Shown piece by piece: positions 11,459 to 26,400 of a stretch of DNA of 64,000 bases. This DNA is from Bolinopsis microptera (taxonomy: Eukaryota > Ctenophora > Tentaculata > Lobata > Bolinopsidae). How positions within the stretch are numbered: the first letter of the stretch is position 1; each line of letters opens with the position of its first letter. Below the pieces are notes generated by a model. It was given only the letters and a program-made list of their open reading frames with translations. It was not told the origin of the DNA and searched no databases. The DNA lies in assembly GCF_026151205.1 (NCBI RefSeq), contig NC_087083.1, positions 2,742,536 through 2,806,535 of the forward strand, written 5' to 3'. A program made the position numbers and the translations under genes.

Positions 11459-14400
11459 GTAATGAAATATTTAATAATAAATAAACTTGCTATGCTCTAA
11501 CGTAACATATAAGGAAACAATAATAATATGAGGATAAAAAATTCTGCCCAATACAATTTCGCAGAAAAATTGAATTTAGAAAATTCAAAAACTCTATGAC
11601 CAATGACGCTGTTTATTTCAACCAATTAGCAGACAGGAATTATTTAAATGTATCACGCGTGCAATGATTTGACGCGCGGGAACTTAAACTACTACTAGCT
11701 GTGAAGAAATTACTACTTTAATTAATATTAATAAAACTCTCAGTTCGTAGATAGGGTTTCTAGGATATATGGTACAAAATATCAAAATTACATTTGTTAC
11801 CGTGCGCCGTGCAAACGCCAAACGTATATACTTTATTCCAAAATTAAAATTTTCTGGATTTATTTTTTTTACTGGGCCTTAACGGCCGGTGATACTCGTA
11901 AAATATCTGTTCCATATATTGGAGTTGGACCGTCGACGAGTCCAACTCGGCGCGCGTCCTGGTAGGTAGTAAACCTACAATACTGGGCCGCGCTCAGCTA
12001 GCCTGTCATTCCGCCAAATCTCTATTATGAACATAATAGCCTGAGGTCCCCAGGTAAGATCTATTACCTTTATAACTTTACTAATTTTAAAATCATATTT
12101 ATTTTTCAGATCCAGGTAAAGGTTTTATTATACGCAACAAAAATGGACTTGAACGGCGGCTTTTACAACGCATTCCTAAGTCTCCACCTCCTGCTGCTGT
12201 AAAGAGATATTACGGTATATACCATCTTACCATATTCATATTAATAATTTTACCAAAAACCCATTAATATTATTGGGTAGAGTGGACTGTTGCCAGTGTC
12301 CCCCTTCCCCAAACAAAACGAAATGATATCAATTTGAATAATTACCGTCCTCAAATGCAAAACGATATCGATTATGAAATTGTAAAACATTAAAATTATA
12401 ACGAACCAACTCAAATGTATTAATGTTTTTAAGCCCCTAGCTGGATATGGCAATTTTGGCATTTGGGGTTTTGCCGAATTATATAGCTACTAGAAAACCC
12501 GTGGTCACGGGGAGGAAGCTAATAGTATTTTTTGTTAGTAAGTTTAAATTATATTTAAACTTACTAACAAAGCTATTCTTTATTATATTTATTGTCATCT
12601 TTATGATTGAATTAGAGTATTTTGAACTAAAACTACACCATAAACCTGCTGAATACTATTAGTACTAATAGTACTGTACTAGTGTACTATACTGTACTAC
12701 TAGTAATGTACTATTAGTACTATTAGTACTGTACTATCAGTACTATTAGTACTGCATTATAGTATAAGCATATTAGTCAACCTTCACTATTCTGATAATC
12801 GTAGTCAAGTCCTTCAGTGCTCCATTATTATGTGATTTTAACTGATTACCCTGATAACCCTACAACTCAACAACGCCGGGCCAAAGGGAGTTGATAGTAC
12901 TCTCAACCAGAACGTGGTCTTTATAAACACCTCCGAGTTAGAATAATCAGCCGGGCGGGCGGGATAGATTCTGATAATCCTGGCTCCCGCTGTTAGTTTT
13001 ATTGTTTATCCCGCTTAATAAATAACCCCGGTACAGCTATAATCCCGCCCCGCTAATTTGGCTCAACAAGATGTTGAGTTGATGAATCCAGATTTTTGGA
13101 ACAATTTTGGAATGGGAAAAAATTGTGACATGCATTAATTTGCCCTAATATTATTAGGGCAAATTAATGCATGTCACATATCCATCATTTACAATTATTT
13201 TTGTCACTATTTGGAGCTTATTTATATTAGTAATAAGCTCCAAATAGTGCCAAAAATAATTGTAAATGATGGATATTATAGTTGCAAGCTAGGTCTAGGG
13301 GCCATCGAAAGTAGCATAACATTACCGAGGTTCATGGAATGAAGGAAAATGAACAAAAATTAATATTCTCCTAAAATTGCTCAAAACGGTTCAAAGTGGT
13401 CAGAAAGTGTTTATAATTATATCCACCAGCAGGCTATATTTTGTCTTCTGACCTCTCGCAGCCCGATGTAACAAGACACAGTGCGCGTCCAGCCCGCTTA
13501 AAATACAGCACGCGAGCAGACGACACTTAACGTGACAAGTAACAATACAGCCCGGAGCACTTTCACTTTCAAACACTGCCCGATACGATGATAATTGTTG
13601 AAGTATTCTAATCGCTTGGTTCATTGTCTAAGTATTTACCTACCTTGTTAAAGTTGGATTTGGTTTCTAATTCAATACAGTTTGGTTTTTTATTCAAAAC
13701 GGTTTTAGTATGTCTGTTTGCATGGGAACATGTCTGCTACGCGCGCACGTGACTGCTCTTGTATGTCACGTGACCTACTCGTGCGAGCGCATCTACGCTT
13801 CTATTAGACGAATTTGATGTCACGTGACTGAGCAGTGTACTAGGTGGCAGTTGCCTATACCGGGCCGACTCTAATTAGGGATCGCTTTCACTTTCACGTT
13901 TCCGTTTCCGCCCCTCTGCCTAAATTTCCGCTCATTTCCTGCCCAGCCACTTAATTGTTCGGAGCTCAGCGATTGAACCATTTTGTTGAATCTGACCTCT
14001 GAGGTCACTTAAACGAGATGTCTGATTGTGACCCTAATTATATTCCAACCCCCTCTCAACTTCCCGACCAGGGAGACTCCGATTTTGATCCGGACATTGA
14101 TAAATTGTGTAGAGTAGCTGACCGTCGTCCTTTCTGCCCCGGAAACTTTGATGTTGGAATATCAGACTTGATCCCCTCCACACTTAATCGTTATTCTGGT
14201 TACCTTTATCCTTACCCGTATGTTAAACTGAACTGCCGAACTGTTTGAAATGTTTGACTTGATCCCCGTACTAGCTGGTAGAAATGATTGTTTTTAAACT
14301 GCTGAAAGGTTCATGATCAATACTTCAATAAAATTGTTTTGTGATTTCACCAGACCTTGATATGAATTGCTTAACCTTGTGAAATTAAAATGTTTCATTT

Positions 14401-17400
14401 ATTCTCCTTATTCCTGAGACTGAAGAATTCAAAAATGTAATACTCGACTGCAAAATGTAAAATTTGTCTTTGGCAACGGCTATAAAACTACGCCTGTGGT
14501 TTATAAAACTTAGTAAATGATCATCTAGTTAGTGGCATTACAACTACACTTGAGAAGCGCCCGCTCATGGATATACAATTACACGATATCATTCCTCGCC
14601 ATGAGGGCGGAACTATCGTATAGCACTCGGGCCCGTCGGGCCCTCCGTGCTATACGAAAATATCTCCGCCTCGGGTTGGCGCCCTCGTGGAGATATAAAA
14701 TATTGCACACGCGTGCAATATTTAGTACCGCCCTCAAGGCTGCAGTTATATCTATATATATATTGGTCCTAGGACCACTCAAACCAAGTTTGGGAATCAC
14801 TACATGTCTAGAACCGATTTAAACAATGTTCCGACATTTTCCAATTTTGTCCCAATATTCCTCCTGAGTATCCAGATTTTTGGAACAAGGGGACATCGAA
14901 GTATTGGCTGTATTTGATCAGTGCTGGGAAGAATATAAACTCTTTCCGACAAATTTTAAACCTTTCTGAGAAGTTTTAGGAGAATATTCATTTTTGTTCA
15001 TTTTCGTTCATTCCATGAACCTGGGTAATGTTATGCGACTTTTGATGGCTCCTAGGCCTAGTTTATAACTATATCCATCTTAGAAAACCGAATTGAGGCG
15101 TCCCAGCACTCAAATACAGCCAATACTTCGATGTCCCGATGTCCCCAAAATGGTTCCAAAAATCAAAATTAGAACCACCCTCACATCGGTTCTAGGCATG
15201 CAGTGATTCTCAAACTTGGTTTGAGTGGTCCTAGGACCAATATAAACTCTTTCCGACCAATTTTAAACCATTCTGAGCACTTTGAGGATAATGTTCATTT
15301 TCGTTCATTTCTGGTCATTCCATGGGTAATTTTATACGAATTTTGATGGCTCCTAGGCCTATCTTACGGCTATATATCCATCTTAGAAAACCGAACTGAG
15401 CCTTTCCAGCACTCAAATACGGCCAATACTGCGATGTCCCCATGTTCCAAATTTATGGATTCATCTACTGAAGATTTTGTTTGTTTTGATATTCCATAAG
15501 AATTTCATCCACGCACTGTCACGTATTTTGATGACGTGTATGACGTGACTCACTACTACGACGCGCATTGGTAAAATATGTCACGTGACCTATGACTTAA
15601 CGTAAGAAATATACATTATATTTTCGGGGGGTCAATTGTCGGGAGTCAATTGTCGGGGGGTCAATTGTCGGGGGGTTAATTATCGGGGGGTCAATTGTCG
15701 GGGGGTCAATTGTCGGGGGGTCAATTGTCGGGGGGTCAATTGTCGCCCACCCGTTCCAGAGCTTGTCTCGACGGCAACGGTTACATTTGTCCGGTAAATT
15801 TTGTCGTAGCAATTGCACTTCATGCCACGATCAACTCCACATTTTATCGCTTGCCAGGCTTAACCATTAACTCGTTAACGGGTGATGCTCGTAAAATATT
15901 TGTTCCAAAATATTTGTTCCAAATATTTGTTCCAAGACCGTCGACGAGTCCAACTCTGCGTGCGTGTTGGTAGGATATAAACCTACAATTAACTCGACGC
16001 CCCTAATTATTGATACTCATTCAACGTTCTGGCTGACTGAGAAATATTGTTTAAATAAAGGCCAATTTCAAATGTCATAGTACCTTAGTTTTACTTTTAT
16101 TTATTTAGTACTAGTAGTATAATGTACGTCCCAATTCCATTTCATATTTTCCATATAGTTAGAATGAAAGGTAAATATTAAAACGAATTGGCCCTATATA
16201 TAGCATAGCGCTATATATAGCACTTATCAACACCCCGGAGGTGTTTATATTATAAATTATAATACAAAATACGGGCGCCACGCTCAACTTCAAGGTTATA
16301 TTAAAATAACCCCTCTTACTAAAGCACGTCGGTGGGAAAAGTGTGATTACTGGAGTGTGACTGTGATTACTTGATTACTAAACTAATTGCACTATTTTTA
16401 TTTCAAAATTCAAATAAACTTGACATCAATGTATTACATTTATATTTAGAAAAGACCACAATATCTCCTGTGAGGCAAAAACATGGAAAAAGAGAGCTAG
16501 AAAAATATTCATGAGACTCAACACTACCAGACTGCAGCTGGAGTGAGAAACATTATAGTAAAATTTATTTCGGCTGCACCAAAACACGGTGGTGAAACCA
16601 TAATTACATTGGTGCCGACCCTACATAAAATCATTAATAAATAATCAAGAGAACAAATTAAAATGTATACGATACCTTCTTGCTACTACTCCACAAACTT
16701 ACACGACATAACAACAAAATAACATAATTATATATTATAATATACCAATCTTTATCTATCTAACCACTCGATGGATCTTCACGTACTGCGTGACGCGCTT
16801 GTTTCATAGAAGAAAAAAAGGCGCGTTCTACTGCAGGTGCGAATAAATTTAAATAAAATATATAATAGTCTAATCAGGCCAGCATACGTCAGAAGACCAA
16901 AGAAATTCAGTTAGCTTTGTTTTGAAAATAGAAATTTTCTCAGTTTGTCTAAAACCGTTGCCCTTATATTCACAACACTATGTACCCCCTATACTATTAT
17001 ATCCCCTTTATTGTTTTCCAGGCATTAAGAGTCATCGAAAGTAGTTCAGCAGGTATATTTAAGTTCAAAACATTCTAATTCAATGTTAAAGATGACAGGA
17101 ATAAGAAATAGTTATGTGGGTTATGTGGGTAAAAAACCCAAAATCGCCATATTCAGGTGCCTTAAAAACCATTTTAAAATTGAGTTAGAGATCTGAAACT
17201 TTGCAGAGCGTCTAGACCTTGTCCAAATCGACTGTAAAAAAAATTTATGTTGCAGGAGTATCGGGAAGTGGGTTTTCTGGAACCCCTGTTTTACAACAGA
17301 TTGTCGTGAAGCTATATATATATGTATATATGTATAGACGCTTTTGCAGTAAATTGTAGCCTACATAAACATTTAAGTGTCCGTAGATTCAAAAGTATAA

Positions 17401-20400
17401 AAGATACAGTCATTTCGAACCACAGGTTTTAAAGATAATTGTTTATACTTTAATTTACATTATATCGAAAAATAATTTATCGTCATCATCATCACTTGAT
17501 GACGTCATCAATTTAAGTGTTTTTAAAACTTGATTTTTGACAAAATAATAACTTTTCAAATCGATTTTAAAGCATTAAGAAGTAATTTTATTCAAAATCT
17601 GAGGAAATTTTCACCTTAGATAATTGTTCAAGCATTCTGAAAATCTACCGGAAAGTTTTCCTACCTTGCTCCTTCATAAAGATATTCGCTATTGAAGTTT
17701 GTGCTTTTTTGAAGAATAATTTTATAAAAACACAAAAGTTGTGAATTAGTATTCTCTGGTGTTGGGCCATCCCTTGGGTTGTGGAGCTTAATTTTGCTTC
17801 CTAAAGGTCTAAATTGTGTTATAGGCTAGTTTTAAAGTTGAAAATCGAAAAGTTGCACACGTGGGGACACGCCCAAATTCATTTAAAATAGCTAAAATCA
17901 CTAAAAATTGTTATTTTCACGATTTTTACCAACTTTGGAGTCCCGTTGTGATCCAACTTCTTTTTGAAATCTTCTGAAACTTTTCATGCTTATCAAACTA
18001 TATATTAAATAACACTATGCAAAAATTTATGGTGATTCAATATTTTATGCGCACGCAACGTCCGCTCAAAGTTTGCACGTGCGAAAGGTGAGAATTTTGC
18101 TCATTCGTGATTTCGAATATATTCTGCTTTCCCACGATATTAAAATGGCATTATATATGAATTTAATGCCAACTTGAATGAGTAAAAAGTGCTATATTCA
18201 GTCTGTTATTGACAGATATGCCTACCTAAACACAAGGAAACGTTTTGAAAGGTAAAATTTCGAAATCGTTGAAATTACCTCCTTATTAAGTTTCGACTGT
18301 GTAAATTATCCTGACATTATAATCAAAAAGAGATGATATTTGACCAAAACCCATAATCATGGGTAGAGTGAACCGCTGCCAGTGTCTCTCTTTTCCAAAC
18401 AAAAGAAAATGATATTAATTTGAGGAACCGTCCGCAAATGCAAATTGATACCGAGAATGAAATCGGTCGCTCGCTTTTCCCATTCATTCACGGCTTACGT
18501 ATTGTAATAAAGCTTATTGAATGGGAAAAGCGAGCGACCGATTTCATTCTCGGTATCAATTTGCATTTGCGGACGGTTCCTCAAATTAATATCATTTTCT
18601 TTTGTTTGGAAAAGAGAGACACTGGCAGCGGTTCACTCTACCCATGATTATGGGTTTTGGTCAAATTATAATATACCAATCTTTATCTATCTAACCACTC
18701 GATGGATCTTCACGTACTGCGTGACGCGCTTGTTTCATAGAAGAAAAAAAGGCGCGTTCTACTGCAGGTGCGAATAAATTTAAATAAAATATATAATAGT
18801 CTAATCAGGCCAGCATACGTCAGAAGACCAAAGAAATTCAGTTAGCTTTGTTTTGAAAATAGAAATTTTCTCAGTTTGTCTAAAATAGGCTGGCAATGCA
18901 TTCCACAGAAGCATCTCTATTATAATTCGGAGAATTATTTCTGTTTGTCTGTACGACCGCCCACGTGCAAAACAAACGAAAAATATGAACTTGCGTAGTA
19001 ACCATGGTAACGAGGGTTGTTACACGCACGTGCACGTGCAAAGATTGTTGAAACGGCATTTTTTATCGTTTTTGTTGATATTACGTTGTGTTTAGTGCGA
19101 GCAACATTTTAATTGGCTGTATCTTCGGTTGTGTAGGATATTTTTTGACGCGATTTAAACTTACTAACAAAAAATACTATTAGCTTCCTCCCTGTGACCA
19201 CGGGTTTTCTAGTGTTTTAATAATTCGGTTATTTTGTTTTCAGGAGAGACTAATTGGGAAACTCAACAAAAAGATGTTTGGTTTCCACACTCCTGGGAGG
19301 ATACACCTTTTCAAGTGAAGACAACCTCCTCGATAGGAAGTGATGATGAAATCTTTTTTGAAGTTGGGCAAATTAGAGGCAGCGGTTTTGCAAGAATTGT
19401 AGTGCGATTAAGTAATACTCCTATCTTCTTCATTGCCGAGTGCCAACATGACGCAACGCTGCAAGATCTACCCGACGCCAAAAATGACGTGAGGATTTGG
19501 ACATTCATTAAGCAGGGATTGGAAAGTATTTCAATCAAGTGTAACGGAGTATTGGTGGCAGAAATGAATTTTGACGAATCTGATAAAGAAGATTGTTTGT
19601 CCTCAGAGTGGGTGACTAGTACAGTAGAATTCATCAAGTTTAATCCTGATTGGGATAAAACAGTGGGTTTCAGAGTTGGTGATACAGGTGGGTTAATATT
19701 GTGATATCATTACCTGGGGACCCTAGGCTATTCCGCCGAATAGAAATTCGTCGGAATGACAGGCTGAGCACCGCGCCCAGTACATACGACCGCCCACGTG
19801 CAAATAGATGAGAAATAGGTATAGGTATATACTTATATAATAGTAACGGGGGTTATTTCACGCACGTGCACGTGCAATGATTGTTTTAACGTCATTTTTA
19901 TCGGTTTTGTGGTAATTACGTTGTGTTCAGTGCGAACTAAATTTTAATGGGCTGTAATTATTCGGTTGTGACGGATATTTTTTGATGCGATAAAAACTGA
20001 CTACCAAAGAATACTATTACCTTTCTCCGTGTGATCACGGGCTTTCTAGTTGTTCTATAAAAGAAGCTGTTTCTGAAACTATCGCAGTTCGGTACAATAG
20101 AGCAGGTATATGTGCTGGTGTCAAGTCCTTCAATTACTGACGCCGTGCTCCTTGTGTACCTCATTGTTCCAGCTTCAACAACAGTAATATATTCAGGTAG
20201 AGATATACTTACCAAATCATTTACTATTTTATAGAAGAGCGCAATTGAATTATGGATGAACTTAGATCTAATCGGTAAAATTTTAAGCTCCTTCTGCTTC
20301 TCATAGAATACAATGTCGCTATAATGATCAAACTGTTGTCCATTGATCCATTTGATCGCTCTTTTCTGGATTGCCTCAAACTTCGACAGGTGTGTTGATC

Positions 20401-23400
20401 GCTGAGGACACCATATAACTGAGCAATGTTCAAAGATTGATCTTACAATGGTAAGGTAGAAAGCCCTCTTTTGGCGTTTATCAATGGTAAAATGACAGGT
20501 TCTCTTTAAGAGCCCAAGCTTCGAGCTTGCTTTAGATATCAATTGATCACAATGTGCACCCCACAGAAACCTGTTGGTCATTATTACACCAAGATCTGTA
20601 TGGGATGCCACATAATCAATTATGACTTCATTAAGATTATACCAACAAATATTAAAAGGAAGATTGTCTAATACATTTCTTTGCAGAGTTACAGATAACA
20701 CCTTACACTTTGAAGGGTGAAAAGTCATTTTGTTATCGATTGACCAGGCAAACAACCTGTCTAAATCTCCTTGGAGAATATAGTGGTCTTCAAAGCATTC
20801 GATGACCCTCCAAATTTTGATGTCATCTGCATACAATGCTACATTTGTATCCTCCGAAACACACGAGAACATGTCGTTGATGAATAGAACAAACAGAAGT
20901 GGCCCCAAAATAGATCCCTGGGGCACTCCTGATTGCACGGGAAGCGTGCTTGAGACAGCTCCGCCTACAACAACCTGCTGTCGTCTGTCTTGTAAATACG
21001 ACTTCAAAAATCTAAGCATCAGACCATATAAATTTTTTAGCTTGCGAAGGATAAGGTCATTAGGTCAATTGCCTTAGCAAAATCAAAATACACAATATCG
21101 GATCTTGACTTATTGTTCAGGGCCAGTGCAAGGTTGTCTGTGAATGGGACCATCTGGGTGGTGCAAGACTTCCCATTCACAAAACCGTGTTGTCTACAGT
21201 CGATTAACCCTTCACAATCTGCGAGCAACTCTTTCGAAATACAACGTTCAAAAACTTTCATAACTAAGCATGTCAGTGAGATGGGTCTGTAATTTTCAAC
21301 AGATCCTTTTTCACCCTTCTTGTGTAATGTGTACCGGAACAACAGAAGCAAGCTTCCATTCCTCCGGCACACATCCAGTCATAAAAGAGGTGTTGAAAAT
21401 CATGGTTAGAGGCTTTGCAAGAGTGCTCGCACAACACAGTGCGTTTAGTCCCTTTCAAAATTAACAACACATCTAACACGTGAAATCTCAAATCCATGAA
21501 ATTGTTACTGGAGCTCATGTCGATGTCAATGTCATATGAGCTACTTGAGGAGAATTATTGATAGAAGTATTCATTGAATAAGCTAGCCTGTTCAACTGGT
21601 GTGTTCCTAAAACGATCACCGTATCGGACCGTTTTCAGGTATCGTGTGTCCAAAACTCTTTGGAAATAAGGGCAGAATCAGAATCATCTTCGACACTGAG
21701 TCTCATCTTTTCGTTCATAATGCGTTTAAAATCTTTGCGGTACTGACGGAACTTTTCAAGATCAGACTCATTGCCAAATTCATTAGCCTTTTCTCTCCAT
21801 TTCTCTTTATCTCTTAAAACCCTATCACAAAAAAATTAGAAAATTCCATGTAATTGTCGTCGCTTAGAGTTCCCACTCAATAAAAAGTCGAAATACACAA
21901 CTTTCTACCAGTCGGAAGCTTCAAGACAACAGACAATAACTCAGCTTGAGCTTTCACTACAGATATCCTAGTAATAGTAACATCTAGATCAAATCTACGA
22001 GGAAATCAGAAAAAAGAATCATGATATCATGTTCCGCAATTTGCTGCCCATACGCTAACATAAGTTTGCATTAGTTGCAAGAGCGTAATAATATAGCTCA
22101 ATAATATTATAATATAGTCTTATAGTGTCAATATAAAGTAGCCACACGCGTCACGCTAGGGCTACGGGGGCGGGGTGACAATTATCTCGGATAACCGTCA
22201 TTCCATTTCCGGGCCCTCGTACCCGTTATCCGTCAAAATTTTAGGTTCGCGTGACTGCACCGCGAGCAAATCACAAAAAATAATCATCTTGACATAATAT
22301 ACAGATCACGTGACATCGTATTCACTTTCAGTATTCACTGCTCTGAGCTGAGACCCTATGTCGACGCTTTATAGTGTGACCAGTCGCTGTTTATATTTTG
22401 GGCCCCATATTGAAGTTGATTGTTTGTTGCCAAGTTGTGGTACTGGTAGTGGACCACTATTAGTGGTAGTGGTACATTTAAAGATTTGACAGTTGCGTGG
22501 ACTTATCGTCCAAAGAAGCAACATGCAAATCAACCTGATATTGATAATGGACGACTGAGCGTTTCACAGCAATTGATGACAGCAATTACATACTATAGTA
22601 CTAATAGTACTTCTATAATTTCTAAGATAAAACAACGCCGCGTAGAGTATATTACTCGCAAAACAAAAATGTTATAGTGTTATGCCTTTCAATTAATGAT
22701 TATCAACTACTCCCACAGCTACAGAGGGATCAGAGTGCCCAGATGGATATTGGATGTGCTCGAACGGTGAGAAATGTATTTATGACAGCTGGGTATGTGA
22801 TGTTTTTACGGATTGTTACGATGGATCAGATGAAACAAACTGCCCAGAGTCAGGTTGAGTGTCTACAAACTTATTTGTAAACTTTCTATCAAATCATATT
22901 TAAATTTGTATGATAGGTTATAACTTTATAATTGTCGCGAAAATGTTATAGTGTTATGCCTTTCAACAATTAATGATGATCAACTACTCTCACAGCTACA
23001 GAGGGATCAGAGTGCCCAGATGGATATTGGATGTGCTCGAACGGTGAGCAATGTATTGATGACAGCTGGGTATGTGATGGTTATACGAATTGTTACGATG
23101 GATCAGATGAATTTGAAACAAACTGCCCAGTGTCAGGTTGAGTGTCTACAAACTTATTTGTAAATATATATATAAATATTTATGGACGACTGAGCGTTTC
23201 ACACCAACGAACCAACTTAAATGTATTAATGTTTTTAAAGCACATGGATATGGCGATTTTGGGCTATTCTTCATTATTGTCATCTCTAACATTGACTTAG
23301 AGTATTTTGAACTAAAACTACACCAAAAACCCGCTGATAGAGACCAGATGAGTCTAAGTGAACGAAAAAATAGTCTAGTTCGTGGGTATAATAGTAAAAG

Positions 23401-26400
23401 GAGTATATTGGTTGACGGTCGTCCGTCGTGCTTGCCAGCACTGTGATACCTTTCAATGAATAATTATTAACTACTCCCACTACCCTTATAGTAGCAGGAG
23501 GTAATTGAAGACCTGATTTCTAGAAAAGTTGTAGACACCAAACTGTATGCTCGATTTCAATAAGCTTCTAGAGTAGATATTTTCACTCGCCCAAGTGAAA
23601 ATGAGTTTTTCTGGATTTTTTCCAAAAGTATGCATTTTGGGCTTTATGACGTTTATAGTGTCAATATAAACATGAGTTTCGCGGTCATTTTAAGTCAAAA
23701 TTTAAGTATCTTTGACCTTCAGAAGCTGAGATACAAATTTGATGAAATTTGTGCCTAAGCCTGAGATTAAAATTAGTTTTTGCAGATATCTCGGAAAAAA
23801 ACAATTTCAGACCATACATTGATTAATAAGTTGTATATAAATGTGGCCATTGAGGTAATTTAAGTCAAAGTTTCTATGATTTTTGGTTTAAAATGACCTA
23901 AAAAACAACCATGTGTTGTCAGAAAACGTGCACACTCAACTACTCCCTGCTACTAGAGTATAGCGAACTTAAATTGTAAATGTTTTATAAAATTGTATTT
24001 TTTTGATAACTTATAATTGTAACAAAAATATTATAGTGTAATGCCTTTCAATGAATGCTGATCAACTATCAGATTGCGGATATGGATATTGGATGTGCTC
24101 GAACTATGAGCAATGTATTCCTGATAGCTATGTATGTGATGGTGAAACGAATTGTTACGATGGATCAGATGAATTAAACTGCCCAACGACAGGTTGAGTG
24201 TCTACAAACTTATTTGTAAATTTTCTATCAAATCATATTTAAATTTTTATAATAGCTTATTATAGCTTTATAATAATTGTCGCGAAAATGTTATAGTGTC
24301 ATGACTTTCAACAAATGATGATCAACTACTGCCCATGCCACAAAGAAAGTTTTCTGAATTTATTATTTTTATAACTCAACTAATTTTAAAATAATACTCA
24401 TTTTTCAGATCCAGGTTGTTGGTATTGTTCGAATTTAACTGAAACTCCTGCAGTTATATGGGGGGGAGACTCCCAAGGTAAATACCATATATATTCATAT
24501 TTCATATTAATCATATCGGCAACAGACTTCTGGAGTCTTAGAGCTCTGTTACCTTGACAAGTACGCTGCAACCCCTTTTGATCGCGCGTGGCGGCTGGCT
24601 GGCCGGAGTGCACGCTTCGCGTGCACGAGAGAGGTATACAACGTGTAGCAACTGTTACCACTGCACCTGGTGCAACTCCATCGGTTAAGGAGTCGCAGCC
24701 GACTTTGATTATTGCGGTTATTTCACGAGGCGCAGCCAAGTGTGATAACTGGTCATGGTATAATCGTATTTTACATGAAGTTTTTCCTCCTCCAGGTTAA
24801 ATGAAACTTGTGACCGGACAGGGAGTAAAATGAAACTTGTGATCGGACAGGGAGTTAAATGAAATTTGTGACCGAACAGGGAGTTAAATGAAACTTGTGA
24901 CTGGACAGGGAATTAAATGAAACTTGTGACCGGACAGGGAGTTAAATGAAACTTGTGACCGGACAGGGAATTAAATGAAACTTGTGACTGGACAGGGAAC
25001 TAAATGAAACTTGTGACCGGACAGGGAGTTAAATGAAAATTGTGACCGGACAGGGAGTTAAATGAAACTTGTGACCGGACAAGGAGTTGAATAAAACTTG
25101 TGACTGGACAGGGAATTAAATGAAACTTGTGACCGGACAGGGAATTAAATGAAACTTGTGATCAGACAGGGAATTAAATGAAACTTTTGACCGGACTGGG
25201 AATAGAATGAAACTTGTGACCGGACAGGGAGTTACATAAAACTTGTGACCGAACAAGGAGTTAAATGAAACTTTTGACCGGACTGGGAATAGAATGAAAC
25301 TTGTGACCGGGCAGGGAGTTACATAAAACTTGTGACCGAACAAGGAGTTAAATGAAACTTGTGACCGGACTGGGAATAGAATGAAACTTGTGACCGGACA
25401 GGGAGTTAAATGAAACTTGTGACCGGACAGGGAGTTAAATGAAACTTGTGACTGGACAGGGAGTTAAATGAAACTTGTGACCGGACATGGAGTTAAATGA
25501 AACTTGTGACTGGACAGGGAGTTAAATGAAACTTGTGACCGAACAAGGAGTTAAATGAAACTTGTGACTGGACAGGGAATTAAATGAAACTTGTGACCGG
25601 ACAGGGAATTAAATGAAACTTGTGATCAGACAGGGAATTAAATGAAACTTTTGACCGGACTGGGAATAGAATGAAACTTGTGACCGGACAGGGAGTTACA
25701 TAAAACTTGTGACCGAACAAGGAGTTAAATGAAACTTTTGACCGGACTGGGAATAGAATGAAACTTGTGACCGGGCAGGGAGTTACATAAAACTTGTGAC
25801 CGAACAAGGAGTTAAATGAAACTTGTGACCGGACTGGGAATAGAATGAAACTTGTGACCGGACAGGGAGTTAAATGAAACTTGTGACCGGACAGGGAGTT
25901 AAATGAAACTTGTGACTGGACAGGGAGTTAAATGAAACTTGTGACCGGACATGGAGTTAAATGAAACTTGTGACTGGACAGGGAGTTAAATGAAACTTGT
26001 GACCGAACAAGGAGTTAAATGAAACTTGTGACCGGACTGGGAATTAAATGAAACTTGTGACCGGACAGGGAGTTAAATGAAACTTGTGACTGGACAGGGA
26101 ATTACATGAAACTTGTGACCGGACAGGGAATTAAATGAAACTTGTGACCGGACAGGGAGTTAAATGAAACTTGTGACTGGACAGGGAATTAAATGAAACT
26201 TGTGACCGGACAGGGAGTTAAATGAAACTTGTGACCGGACAGGGAGTTAAATGAAACTTGTGACTGGACAGGGAATTAAATGAAACTTGTGAGTTGTGAC
26301 CGGACAGGGAATTAAATGAAACTTGTGACCGGACAGGGAGTTAAATGAAACTTGTGACTGGACAGGGAATTAAATGAAACTTGTGACTGGACAGGGAATT

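Noticed and set aside
14532-14822. Overlapping ORFs of 96 and 73 codons on opposite strands
   Set aside because: Both cross the hairpin cluster; mutual mirror images and no start context.
15597-15818. ORF with TIDPP repeats
   Set aside because: Reading of the 15-bp minisatellite; no coding signs outside it.
18420-18777. ORFs of 75 and 86 codons
   Set aside because: They run through the perfect inverted arms of a foldback element; both strands mirror each other.
25116-25807. Two identical 75-codon minus-strand ORFs rich in HKFYVTPCPVTSF repeats
   Set aside because: They are translations of the 29-bp satellite; 29 is not a multiple of 3 and open frames arise by chance in each 464-bp copy.
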